From Planctomycetales bacterium (GTDB lineage Bacteria > Planctomycetota > SZUA-567): a DNA stretch of 64,000 nucleotides. Below, in pieces: positions 1 through 7,792 of the stretch (its first letter is position 1; each line of letters starts with the position of its first letter). The notes beneath the pieces are model-generated. The model made no database searches. It was not told the origin of the DNA and saw only the letters and a program-made list of their open reading frames with translations. The position numbers and the translations under genes were made by a program. The DNA is taken from the NCBI GenBank assembly GCA_025997475.1, contig BNUQ01000004.1:36552-100551 (forward strand), in the 5' to 3' direction.

Positions 1-779
1 CCGAATTCCCGAACGTGATTTTCGCGCACTGTTCCGGCTATAAATTCAACGAGCGCAATTTCACCAACTATTTCGGGCGCATTTATCAGGCGTGGTATTT
101 GAGCGGTATCGTGGCGGGGTTAAGCACGCAAACCGGCAAAATCGGCTACGTTGTCGCGTTCGGCGCGGAAAACAGCGAATGTTCCGGTTGCTTGAACGCC
201 TTCGCGCTCGGCGCGGCGAGCGTCAATCCGCAGGCGCAAATTTGGACGCGCGTGGTCAACAACTGGTTTGACCCGCCGACCGAGGCGCTGGCGGCGAACG
301 AATTATTGTCCGCCGGTTGCGACATTATCGTGCAACATACCGATTCGCCGCGCTCGTTGCTCGAAGCGCAAAAAGCCGGCGCGCGGGGGCTCGGCTACAA
401 CAGCAATATGCGCGTGGAGGCGCCGGACGCGGTGTTGGCGTCGGCGGTGTGGAATTGGGGCGCCTACTACACGGCTTGCGTGCGAAGCGTCATCGACGGC
501 TCGTTCACGACGCGCCCGTATTTCGGCGGCATCGCCGAGGGCTTGTTAGACCTGACGCCGCTGAACGAAACGTTGGTGGCGCCGGACTTGGCCACAGTCA
601 TCAAGCAAAAAGTCGATGCGGCGCGGGCGGCGATGCGGCACGGACAGTTCAACGTGTTCGACGGAGAAATAAAAACCAACGACGGCAAAATTATCGGCGC
701 CGCCGGCAAAACGCTGTCCGACGCCGACATCCGGCAAAATATCCATTGGTATGGCGAGAATGTGCGGGAATTGCCGTAA
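1..779 (+). CDS. BMP-family ABC transporter substrate-binding protein (5' end outside window)
   Basis: This is the C-terminal about 258 residues of a periplasmic binding protein of the basic membrane protein (BMP/Med) family, which usually captures nucleosides or related solutes for an RbsA-like ABC importer. The frame is open to the left edge (EFPN before VIFAHCSG), so the GTG at 15 is internal and the gene is cut by the window. Family-like segments are FAHCSGYKFNERNFTNYFGR, YLSGIVAGLSTQTGKIGYV, the hinge IIVQHTDSP and a C-terminal FNVFDGEIKTNDGKI. No permease or ATPase gene follows. The only related gene in the window is a degenerate ATPase at 35270-36526, and no link between the two can be shown. 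A fold-back repeat starts 6 nt after the stop. Confidence 0.85.
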   Translation, partial: EFPNVIFAHCSGYKFNERNFTNYFGRIYQAWYLSGIVAGLSTQTGKIGYVVAFGAENSECSGCLNAFALGAASVNPQAQIWTRVVNNWFDPPTEALAANELLSAGCDIIVQHTDSPRSLLEAQKAGARGLGYNSNMRVEAPDAVLASAVWNWGAYYTACVRSVIDGSFTTRPYFGGIAEGLLDLTPLNETLVAPDLATVIKQKVDAARAAMRHGQFNVFDGEIKTNDGKIIGAAGKTLSDADIRQNIHWYGENVRELP

Positions 780-785
780 CGGCAA

Positions 786-948
786 TAGACCTGTTCGATA
801 ACCAAGAGCGAGTAAATTTTCGTGTCTAATTTTTCGTTCCGCCAGGAAAAATGACGAAGCAATACCGATGTATTGCGAGGAATTTTGACGCGGCGGAACG
901 GAAAATTAGCCGAAAAGTTGCCGCGAATTGGTTGTCGAACAGGTCTAA
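786..948. mobile_element. MITE-like fold-back element, copy 1
   Basis: About 162 bp, almost wholly self-complementary. The ends are AGACCTGTTC and GAACAGGTCT, with a small apex (GCAATAC / GTATTGC). The flanks are AAT on both sides (784-786 and 947-949), consistent with a 3-bp target duplication. It carries no transposase. One strand reads as a short ORF with the motif ILTRRNGKLAEK in all three copies, which I take to be a by-product of the repeat. Copies 2 and 3 are at 44492-44654 and 51829-51991. This copy lies just after the BMP gene and could form a strong RNA hairpin there. Confidence 0.8.
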
Positions 949-949
949 T

Positions 950-1124
950 TAACCCTTGGCGAGCGGATGCGCTCCCGCGATTTCGCGCGGCAACAAACGG
1001 AGGCGAAAATCAATTGCCACCGCTTAAATCGCGATCAAGACCTATAACCGCAACCCCGGAGCGGGGCTAACCGCCGCCAAGTATAACCGCGTTGCAACAA
1101 CGCCGTTCTCAACGCTAAATTCTA
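950..1124. other. Intergenic stretch without recognised gene
   Basis: Between the fold-back element and the Cys-cluster gene. Short ORFs here are extensions of the repeat. I see no promoter or RNA gene I can defend. Confidence 0.5.
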
Positions 1125-1604
1125 ATGAACGCCATCCTCGCCGAACTGAAAAATTACCGCTACGTTTGCGCGCCGGAGCAATGCGGCGAGCGCGTTTGTT
1201 GCCGAATTTTCGACATCGCCGTAACCGCCGAAGAGCGGGAAAGAATCGGCGCCCGGCGCGAAGAGTTGGCAAGTTATTGTCCGTGGCTCGCGGCGACGAC
1301 CGAGTTATTCACCGTTACGCCGCATTTTATTTTGCTGAAAAAACGCGACGACGGCTTATGCGTTTTCAACTACGCGGCGAACGGCGGCTATTATTGCGCG
1401 CTCCACGCGCTGGCGCTCGCGCGCGGCGAAAATCCGTATCGCGCCAAACCGCGCGGTTGCGCGACGTGGCCCTTTTTAGCCGACAACGACGGCACGCTAC
1501 ACCTCGATAAAACCGCGCCGTGTCTGCGCCGCGTAACGCCACCCGCCGCGCAAGCGGACGCGAATTTGTTGGCGTTAATTTCAGAGTTGAAAGTTGAGAA
1601 TTGA
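1125..1604 (+). CDS. YkgJ/DUF3109-like cysteine-cluster protein
   Basis: A 159-aa protein with many cysteines: APEQCGERVCCRIFDI near residues 16-31, then GLCVFN, YYCALH and a C near residue 113 (RGCATW) and 128 (APCLRR). Spaced Cys clusters followed by a CxF and a CALH segment resemble the YkgJ and DUF3109 families, thought to bind zinc or an iron-sulphur cluster. Their function is not established. The ATG at 1125 has no clear Shine-Dalgarno site. The last residues (SELKVEN) are encoded by the heptamer repeat that follows, which also supplies the TGA stop. Family assignment rests on the cysteine pattern only. Confidence 0.65.
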   Translation: MNAILAELKNYRYVCAPEQCGERVCCRIFDIAVTAEERERIGARREELASYCPWLAATTELFTVTPHFILLKKRDDGLCVFNYAANGGYYCALHALALARGENPYRAKPRGCATWPFLADNDGTLHLDKTAPCLRRVTPPAAQADANLLALISELKVEN

Positions 1605-1622
1605 GAATTCAAAGTTGAAAGC
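1583..1622. repeat. Heptamer array (AAAGTTG/AGAATTG type)
   Basis: Short array of period-7 units overlapping the 3' end of the Cys-cluster gene; it encodes that gene's last residues and stop. Confidence 0.75.
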
Positions 1623-1651
1623 GGGCGTTCACGGTGCGGTCTGCTCGCCTC

Positions 1652-4279
1652 TCACTGCCCGCCGCTCACGGCTGAACTGAGTTCCCGCTCTAACCGCGCC
1701 GCGAGTTCGCCGTCGCCGAAGACCCGCGCGGCGCGGAGGGTTTGCCACTGTTGCCACGCGCCGTTTAATCCTTGCCGGATTGCCGCGACATACAAATTCG
1801 CCGCCGGCGTCAGCACTTCTTCGACGACGCGCTTGCCCGCGAAACTGCCGCGCCGCAAGACCGTCGTCAAAATTCGCAAATAATTTTCCCGCATTTCCGC
1901 GTTTTTTTCCCCGCCAATCGCCGCCGTCAAACGCTTGACCAACGCCGTCGCGAGCCGGTCAAACCGCGGCGACGGAGTTTTCAGCGCCAAAATTTCCGCG
2001 AGCGCCGTCAGCGCCGCCGGTTGTTTGACGCGCCGCGACAACGCCACCACAATTTTCTCCCGCAACTCCGGCGCGAGCGTCGGAGCCGCGCCGATTTTGC
2101 CGAGCGTGTCCGTCAATTTCGCCTCGTTCGCCAACCCCCACCGCACCGTCAGCGAACGCGCCGCCAATTTCAGCAGGGTCTCGACAATGCCGGCGCGTAA
2201 CGGCGCGTAGCCAATCGCTAAGTCGCGCGCCGCCGAAAGCGCCGCCGGCAACATTTCAACATAAGCGTCCGTCGCCGCGCCCAACGTAAAAATTTCATCG
2301 TCGTCCGCTTCGGCGGCGGGCGCGGCGCTTGTCGGCGAGTTCTCCGGCGGATTTGCCGTCGCGCTTGCCGGAGGATTTGCCGTCATCTCCATCGCGCTTG
2401 CCGGCGCGGTTAATTGCCGCAACGCGAGGTCGGCAAGAAAGCGCGCGTCGTCCGCGCTCTCGCCGGCGTCCACAAAATTGCCGAGAAACGTTTGCCCCGC
2501 CGCTTGCAACGCCGCGGGCTGGACGCGCGTTTCCAAGACCCGCCGCAACATGCGGCGCGTCAGCGCGTTGGTTGCCGACGGTAAATTCGGGAGCGCCGCG
2601 ATTTGTCCGATTGCCAAATACAGCGCGTCCGGCACCGGCGCCAACGGCGCCGAAGTTGACGGCGGCGCGAGAATCAATTTGACCAACTCGCGCAAAATTT
2701 CCGCGCCTTCTTCGGGATGCGCGACGGCGACGGCGCGCAAGGCGGCGGCGCAAATTTTTCCGAGCGCGCCGTTTTTGTCGCGGCGCAAAGCGGTCAACAA
2801 CGGCGCCGGCGCGTTCAGCCGCGCCAGCGCGCTCGTAAAAATCTCGCCGAGCGGCGCGTAATCGGCGTAGTCGCGAAGCAAAATTTGCGCAAGTTCGTCG
2901 CGTAATGCCGCCGGTAAATCCCCGCGCCAAGCGACGCGCGTTTCGACAATATCGAGCCGCAACGCCAGCGGCGCCCGCGTCAACCATTCGCGGCAGTGTT
3001 CCGCGAGCGGCGTCAGCGCGGCGGCGGACGCGCCGCGACACAGTTGGTTGTCGGCGAAACGAATGACGGCGCGTTGATGCCCGACGGTCATCGCCGGCAG
3101 TTGCGCGCACAGCGCCGTTACGCCGTCGTCGCCGCAATCGGCAATAAATTTGCGAAGCGCGAACGATTTTTCGTCGCTCGGCGCGACGCCCATAAAAGTC
3201 GCGACCGCCGCCGGTAACAGTTGCGCGCGCGTCGCCGCCGTAAGCGTCCACGCGCTCATCAACGCCAACCATTGGGCGCGATAGTCGGCGGAATTACTGC
3301 GCAAAATGTCCTCAACCAACCGCGCGACCAAACCGGCGTGCCGCCGCGCCAAGCCCGCGAAGACCGCGCGGAAAATTTCCGGGTGGTCCGCCGCCAACAT
3401 TCGCTCTTGCAACACGCGCCAAAAATCCGGCGACGCCAACAACGGCGAGGCGGAGTTCTCGCCGATTGCGGCGATGACGCGCAACGTCAACGCCAATTCG
3501 TCCGGTGAAAAATCCGGGTCGCGAACGCAACCGGCAAGCAACATCAGCGCGGCGGTTTGCGCCGGTTCGCCGACGGCAAGGTCGAGCAAACGCTCGGCGT
3601 GCCGCGGCAAGGCGGTCTGGGCGGCAAAAGCGGCGAGCGTGTCGGCGACCTCGGCGGCGACGCCGAATGATTTCATTCCGAGCGCGGCGGCGGCGCGTAA
3701 TTTGCCGTCCGGTTCGCCTAACGCCTGATAAAAAATGCGCTGTTTTTCCGCCGTCGGCAACGGGGCAAACGCCAATTGCCCCAAGGCGGAGACCTTTTCG
3801 TCGCTCGTCGCGGCGGTGAAGACCTTGACGGCTAACGCGGGCAAAGTTTCGAGGACGCCGTTCGCCGGACGCAAGAAATGATTGTCGAGGGACGCGAGAT
3901 TGGCGTCGCCGCCGGCCGGAGAAACGGCGCGATTGTCAACGGGCGCGAGCGGGGCGGCGGCGATGAGCGTTTCGTCGGCGGTGGCGATAATCAGCCAGCC
4001 GTCCTGTTCGGCGAGCGCCAAATCAAAGGACGCTTGCGCCGCTTGATAGGCGGGATGTTCGCGGAGGGCGGAAAAATTTTCGCGGAAGGAGGCGCGGGCG
4101 AGTAGGGGTTTGGCGAGGAGCAATTGTTCGAGCGGCGACGCGGGCGCGGCGTTTTCCGCGACGGCGAGCGTGGTCGCGATTTTTTCGGTTTGCCACGCGA
4201 CGAGACGATTGGCGAGCCGCCGCGAACAACCTAATTGCCGCAAAAAACTTTCGCGGTCGCCGAGCGCCAAATCAAACAT
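1652..4279 (-). CDS. HEAT-repeat-like alpha-solenoid protein, 875 aa
   Basis: A large Ala/Leu-rich protein made of repeated helix pairs, for example KLRAAAALGMKSFGVAAEV, AERLLDLAVGEPAQTAALML and LREKIVVALSRRVKQPAALT, as in HEAT/ARM solenoids. There is no signal peptide, membrane segment or catalytic motif. A low-complexity Pro/Ala/Thr linker near residues 630-660 separates a last helical block. Such proteins usually act as scaffolds; the partner is unknown. The ATG at 4279 is preceded by GGAA at about 8 nt. The gene is strongly GC-biased, which opens long false reading frames on other frames and the opposite strand. I do not recognise a specific family. Confidence 0.6.
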   Translation of the reverse strand: MFDLALGDRESFLRQLGCSRRLANRLVAWQTEKIATTLAVAENAAPASPLEQLLLAKPLLARASFRENFSALREHPAYQAAQASFDLALAEQDGWLIIATADETLIAAAPLAPVDNRAVSPAGGDANLASLDNHFLRPANGVLETLPALAVKVFTAATSDEKVSALGQLAFAPLPTAEKQRIFYQALGEPDGKLRAAAALGMKSFGVAAEVADTLAAFAAQTALPRHAERLLDLAVGEPAQTAALMLLAGCVRDPDFSPDELALTLRVIAAIGENSASPLLASPDFWRVLQERMLAADHPEIFRAVFAGLARRHAGLVARLVEDILRSNSADYRAQWLALMSAWTLTAATRAQLLPAAVATFMGVAPSDEKSFALRKFIADCGDDGVTALCAQLPAMTVGHQRAVIRFADNQLCRGASAAALTPLAEHCREWLTRAPLALRLDIVETRVAWRGDLPAALRDELAQILLRDYADYAPLGEIFTSALARLNAPAPLLTALRRDKNGALGKICAAALRAVAVAHPEEGAEILRELVKLILAPPSTSAPLAPVPDALYLAIGQIAALPNLPSATNALTRRMLRRVLETRVQPAALQAAGQTFLGNFVDAGESADDARFLADLALRQLTAPASAMEMTANPPASATANPPENSPTSAAPAAEADDDEIFTLGAATDAYVEMLPAALSAARDLAIGYAPLRAGIVETLLKLAARSLTVRWGLANEAKLTDTLGKIGAAPTLAPELREKIVVALSRRVKQPAALTALAEILALKTPSPRFDRLATALVKRLTAAIGGEKNAEMRENYLRILTTVLRRGSFAGKRVVEEVLTPAANLYVAAIRQGLNGAWQQWQTLRAARVFGDGELAARLERELSSAVSGGQ

Positions 4280-4308
4280 TCAAGTAATTCCGAAGAAATC
4301 TCCGCGAC

Positions 4309-4860
4309 CTACGTTTTCACTTTCAACAACTCGTCGAGCAAATACAACTCGGAAGCGAGAAATTCGGCGTCAATGGGGTGGTGGTGAAAAAGGTAGATTA
4401 AATTGCGCAGAGTATTCGCCACCGGATTATCGTCGTTGCCGTTTTGGGGCAGACGCAACGCCAACAAACGCGGAAAAGAAGACAACTCCGACAACCCGCA
4501 GTAAATCGCAAACCAATCGTTAGATTCTAATTGTTGACGACTGTAAGCGGGAAGCCCGTTTTCAGGTTGAGTTTTTTGTATGGGGAAATAAATCGGGCGA
4601 ATTTTAACTAACCATTTCATCAAATACGCGGCTTTTTTGTGCCGGTCGGGAATGATGCTCCGAAAAGCCGACAGGCGACTAATGTCGCAAAGATAATGTT
4701 CTATCGCTTCTCGTAACAATCGATAGTTCAGTTTCCACTCTGGACGGTCAAAATAAGCGCTATAAATGCTAATCTGGGTTTTGAGTGTCTCCTCAATGTA
4801 ACCGCCTCTGACACGCAACGGCGCCAGAATTTCTTGCGGAGTAAGAATCTGCGCATTCAT
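4309..4860 (-). CDS. Hypothetical protein, second gene of a low-GC pair
   Basis: A 183-aa protein with no family I recognise. It is rich in Leu, Tyr and aromatic residues, predicted mostly helical, without signal peptide or membrane segment; a segment near residues 45-75 contains YRLLREAIEHYLCDISRL. A TTG start at 4863 is possible, but the ATG at 4860 overlaps the upstream gene's stop by one base (TGATG), pointing to translational coupling. Base composition is visibly more AT-rich than the HEAT gene next door, which suggests later acquisition. A two-gene overlapping unit of this size could be a toxin-antitoxin or defence cassette, but no motif shows it. Confidence 0.6.
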   Translation of the reverse strand: MNAQILTPQEILAPLRVRGGYIEETLKTQISIYSAYFDRPEWKLNYRLLREAIEHYLCDISRLSAFRSIIPDRHKKAAYLMKWLVKIRPIYFPIQKTQPENGLPAYSRQQLESNDWFAIYCGLSELSSFPRLLALRLPQNGNDDNPVANTLRNLIYLFHHHPIDAEFLASELYLLDELLKVKT

Positions 4861-5093
4861 CAACGCGCCTCCCCGTAGAGGAAACTATCCATCGCTTGAA
4901 AAAACGGTTTGTAATCGGCTATCGTCGCACGGATATGTTTTTGATGAGCAATTTCTTCGGCTTCGTTAAAACCGATACCATTATTCTGCGGCACGTATTC
5001 GGTCATTTCCGCCACGCCCTTGTCCGCCATTACTAATTCTATCAGTTGGTCTAATTGCGTCTCGTCGCGCAAATCAAAATCACCATCGTTCAT
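4860..5093 (-). CDS. Hypothetical acidic protein, first gene of a low-GC pair
   Basis: A 77-aa acidic protein beginning MNDGDFDLRDETQLDQL. The longer frame (to 5201) overlaps the next gene; the ATG at 5093 is chosen because GGAGG sits 8 nt upstream. The N-terminal half is acidic and helical; the C-terminal half contains IGFNEAEEIAHQKHIRATI and ends QAMDSFLYGEAR. No known domain is evident. It overlaps the start of the 183-aa gene by one base. Small acidic first genes are common as antitoxins or immunity proteins; here that is only a guess from the layout. Confidence 0.6.
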   Translation of the reverse strand: MNDGDFDLRDETQLDQLIELVMADKGVAEMTEYVPQNNGIGFNEAEEIAHQKHIRATIADYKPFFQAMDSFLYGEAR

Positions 5094-5128
5094 TTTTATT
5101 CCTCCCCCAAAAAAATCTCCGCGTCGGT

Positions 5129-6289
5129 TTATTGCCGCACCGCTTCGACGTCGGCGACCGGCACGAATAATTTTCCGTCGCGAATCACGCACGCCACGCA
5201 AAACGTGCCGTCGGCTTCCGGCTCAATCAGCAAGCCGCCCACGCGCACCCGTTGCCCGATTTTTTTCACTTTGCCGCGCAACACGATTTCCGCTTTGTCG
5301 CGAATGTTGACCAGCGCGTCGGTGAGTTTTTGACTTTTGACGCTGACAACCCGCTTTTCCGCCTTCAACGTCGCCAATTTCGTCGGATTTAGTTCGACGT
5401 TTTGCGTCGCCTGCGGCGGATATTTTATCGCCGTCGCCGCGCCCGTGATTGATGCCGCGCGACTTTCCCGCCGCGCCGCCGCGAGCGTCGCAACCGGCAA
5501 ACCTTCCGGCGCGACGGCGGGCGCGAGACGCGGCGCGGAAACCGCCGTCGGCAACCGCCGCGCCGCCAGCGCGACTTTGCGCGAAGCGAGCGGATTCGGG
5601 GTCAGCGGCGGACGTTGCCGCAAAACGCGCGGACCTTCGTGGATGAACGTTTTATAGACGGCGGCGGTTTGCTCTTCCGCCAACATATCCCGCCATTCCC
5701 AGTCGATTTCGCGGTCGGCGGTCAACATGGTTTTCACCGGCATCGCGACGAAGCGTTGCGGTTTTTCAAACGTCCGTGCGACCGTTTTTTTCGGGACGAG
5801 CGGTGATTTATCCGCCGTCGGCGCGGCGGACAGCATCTTAATTTCCGCCGAACGGGAAATAAAAATGTAGCTGTCGCGCTGACAGCGCAACCCTAATTCG
5901 GCGGTATAACTGCCGCCGACGGCGTCTAAATTGAGATAACAACACCGGCGGGAAACGTCGATTTCAAATTCCAACGTTTTCGCCGCGCCGCCCGCGGCGA
6001 CGCCGGCTTGACGATAAAACCGCAGGACGAAAACGGCGCCGCCGTCGCTAAACATTTCTCGACAATGCTGTTGCGTCTCGGCGGAAAGATACCATTGCGC
6101 GGCGATTTTTTTCGGCGTCAGCGGTTGCAACCAAATTTTCGCGCCGATAAACCGCGCGTCGGCACGCGCGTCGGCGGCGGTCGGCAACGCCGCTCGCGTC
6201 CCGCTTGCCGTCGGCAAAGGACGTGCTCCGCGCCCGCTATTTTCGGCGACGCTTCGTGTCGCCGTCTTATTTAAGGTTGCCGTAACCAT
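5129..6289 (-). CDS. DUF4912-like protein
   Basis: A 386-aa protein. Residues about 45-160 resemble DUF4912: IWLQPLTPKKIAAQWYLS near the start of the domain, then FEIDVSRRCCYLNLDAVGGS and YTAELGL, followed by IFISRSAEI. The rest is Ala/Pro/Arg-rich, poorly conserved linker with a C-terminal globular segment (IVLRGKVKKIGQRVRVGGLL) that may form a small beta-barrel. The ATG at 6289 follows GGGGGA at 7-8 nt. DUF4912 has no settled function. In PVC bacteria and Firmicutes it is seen as single-copy genes of unknown role. There is no operon partner: the 5' side is a repeat-filled gap. Confidence 0.6.
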   Translation of the reverse strand: MVTATLNKTATRSVAENSGRGARPLPTASGTRAALPTAADARADARFIGAKIWLQPLTPKKIAAQWYLSAETQQHCREMFSDGGAVFVLRFYRQAGVAAGGAAKTLEFEIDVSRRCCYLNLDAVGGSYTAELGLRCQRDSYIFISRSAEIKMLSAAPTADKSPLVPKKTVARTFEKPQRFVAMPVKTMLTADREIDWEWRDMLAEEQTAAVYKTFIHEGPRVLRQRPPLTPNPLASRKVALAARRLPTAVSAPRLAPAVAPEGLPVATLAAARRESRAASITGAATAIKYPPQATQNVELNPTKLATLKAEKRVVSVKSQKLTDALVNIRDKAEIVLRGKVKKIGQRVRVGGLLIEPEADGTFCVACVIRDGKLFVPVADVEAVRQ

Positions 6290-6440
6290 CGTGTTTTCCC
6301 CCGCCCGCTATTATTCTTGCCGAAAAAGTTCAACGCATTTTAGAAAAAAGCAGAAAAAAATCTATGCCGGAAAGCGATTAAAGTTGACGGAAAGATTAAA
6401 GTTGGCGGACGGGCAAGAATTAGAATTGAGAGTTTAGATG

Positions 6441-6525
6441 TTCGGCGGCGATTTATCGCCGTCGATTGACGCGCGGCGAAGCCGCCGCCGTAATTCAATA
6501 GCCCGCCGTTTTAACGGCGGGTCAA
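6441..6525. repeat. Family D palindromic repeat, uninterrupted copy
   Basis: Two hairpins in tandem: one built on GGCGGCGATTTATCGCCG with GCGCGGCGAAGCCGCC, and CCCGCCGTTTTAACGGCGGG. They are joined by AATTCAATAG. A second copy at 44433-44682 matches closely but has a fold-back element inserted in the joining segment. This copy is therefore an empty-site reference for that insertion. Confidence 0.75.
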
Positions 6526-6589
6526 TAAATAAGAGAATTAAGGATTTTAAGGAATGCCAAAAAACGGCTTTCAACTTTCAACTCTGAAC
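6526..6589. repeat. Short heptamer array before prfA stop
   Basis: AT-rich spacer ending in TTTCAACTTTCAACTCTGAA, period 7, just downstream of the prfA stop (minus strand). Confidence 0.5.
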
Positions 6590-7657
6590 TCACATCGCTT
6601 GCTGTTTGTCGTATTCCTGCAACGCCTCGACTAATTTGTCGAGTTTGCCGGCGATGATGTCGGAGAGGGAGAAGTTGCGATTGAGCCGGTGGTCGGAACA
6701 ACGGTCTTGCGGAAAGTTGTAAGTGCGAATGCGCTCGGAACGGTCGCCGCTACCGACTTGCTCGCGCCGCTCTTTGGCGCGCGCCGCTTCCTCTTCCCGT
6801 TTTTTCATTTCGCTCAATCGCGCGCGCAACACCCGCATCGCCTTGCTTTTGTTTTTGTTTTGGCTTTTTTCGTCGCCGACGTGGACGATTAAGCCGGTCG
6901 GGATATGCAAAATACGAATGGCGCTTTCGGTTTTATTGACGTTCTGCCCGCCCGGTCCGGTGGATTTGATGGTTTCGATGCGCAAGTCCTGCGGCTTGAT
7001 TTCGATTTCGTATTCTTCGACTTCCGGCAACACCGCCACCGTCGCCGCCGAGGTGTGAATCCGTCCCTGATTTTCCGTTTCGGGAACGCGCTGGACACGA
7101 TGTCCGCCGCCTTCGTATTTCAAGGCGCTGAACGCGCCCGCGCCCTGCACCGACACCACGACTTCTTTGATGCCGCCCTGCTCGCTGGGACTGAGCGAGA
7201 CCTCTTCGACTTTCCAGCCGCGCGAACCGGCGTAATTCATATACATTCGCAGTAAATCGCCGGCGAACAGCGCGGCTTCTTCGCCGCCGGTGCCGGCGCG
7301 GATTTCCACCATCACATTGCGGTTGTCCTCGGCGGTTTTGCCGAAAATCATTTCGTTGAGTTCGGCTTCGGCGGCGGCGACGACCGGCGCGAGCGCGGCG
7401 ATTTCGTCTTTGGCGAGTTGCCGCATTTCGGCGTCCTCGGCGGGATTCTCGGCGATTTCGTGATTGTCCGCGGCGGCGGCGAGTAGTTTTTGATAGGCGC
7501 GATATTTTTCCATCGCCTCGCGCAACGTGCCGTATTCGCGCAACACGTCGGGATAATTCGGCGACAACGCGCCATCGGCGGAGTTGACCGTTTGTTCCAA
7601 TTCGACGAACCGCGCGAGCCGGTCGTTTAATTTTGTCGTGATGAGTTCGGGGAGCAC
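6590..7657 (-). CDS. prfA: Peptide chain release factor 1
   Basis: RF1 recognises UAA and UAG in the ribosomal A site and triggers peptide release. The protein has the GGQ loop (STGPGGQNVNKTES, near residue 235), the PxT codon-recognition tripeptide in RVPETENQGR (typical RF1 has PAT; RF2 would have SPF), and the RIRTYNFPQDRCSDHR segment. The frame is open back to 7744, but that extension is translated heptamer repeat. The GTG at 7657, with AAAGGA 6 nt upstream, gives 355 aa, normal for RF1. A heptamer-armed inverted repeat fills the gap to the kinase gene upstream on the same strand. PET in place of PAT and CSDHR in place of VTDHR are mild departures. Confidence 0.96.
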   Translation of the reverse strand: MLPELITTKLNDRLARFVELEQTVNSADGALSPNYPDVLREYGTLREAMEKYRAYQKLLAAAADNHEIAENPAEDAEMRQLAKDEIAALAPVVAAAEAELNEMIFGKTAEDNRNVMVEIRAGTGGEEAALFAGDLLRMYMNYAGSRGWKVEEVSLSPSEQGGIKEVVVSVQGAGAFSALKYEGGGHRVQRVPETENQGRIHTSAATVAVLPEVEEYEIEIKPQDLRIETIKSTGPGGQNVNKTESAIRILHIPTGLIVHVGDEKSQNKNKSKAMRVLRARLSEMKKREEEAARAKERREQVGSGDRSERIRTYNFPQDRCSDHRLNRNFSLSDIIAGKLDKLVEALQEYDKQQAM

Positions 7658-7668
7658 TGCGTTCCTTT

Positions 7669-7792
7669 CAGAGTTTAGAGTTAAGAGTTTAGAGTTCGGC
7701 AGTGGAGTTATTTTTATGACGCGCGAAGCGCGACCTTTGCTCAACTTTCAACTCTCAACTCTCAACTTTCAACTTTCAACTCTAAACTCTAT
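7669..7792. repeat. Heptamer-armed inverted repeat H1
   Basis: Left arm of AGAGTTT/AGAGTTA units, a core with ACGCGCGAAGCGCGACC (here in reverse orientation), then a right arm of TCAACTT/TCAACTC units. It fills the whole gap between the kinase stop (7789) and the prfA start (7657). Arms could pair into a long hairpin in the transcript. Confidence 0.8.

Noticed and set aside
786..948. Fold-back element as an IS630/mariner-type MITE with TA duplication
   Set aside because: The TA at both ends is part of the inverted ends themselves; comparison with the empty family D site fits a 3-bp AAT duplication and not TA.
873..1070. Short ORF with ILTRRNGKLAEK peptide present in three repeat copies
   Set aside because: The peptide is simply one reading of the fold-back element's conserved hairpin strand; the start differs between copies and no ribosome site is seen.
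2295..3272. Long Arg-rich open frame (325 aa) inside the HEAT-like gene
   Set aside because: Overlaps the HEAT-like frame on the same strand, has runs of Arg and Gly with no domain and no ribosome site; typical of GC-rich frame shadow.
6590..7657. prfA might be RF2 because the recognition residues differ (PET)
   Set aside because: RF2 would carry SPF; PxT is the RF1 form, and there is no programmed frameshift near the start.
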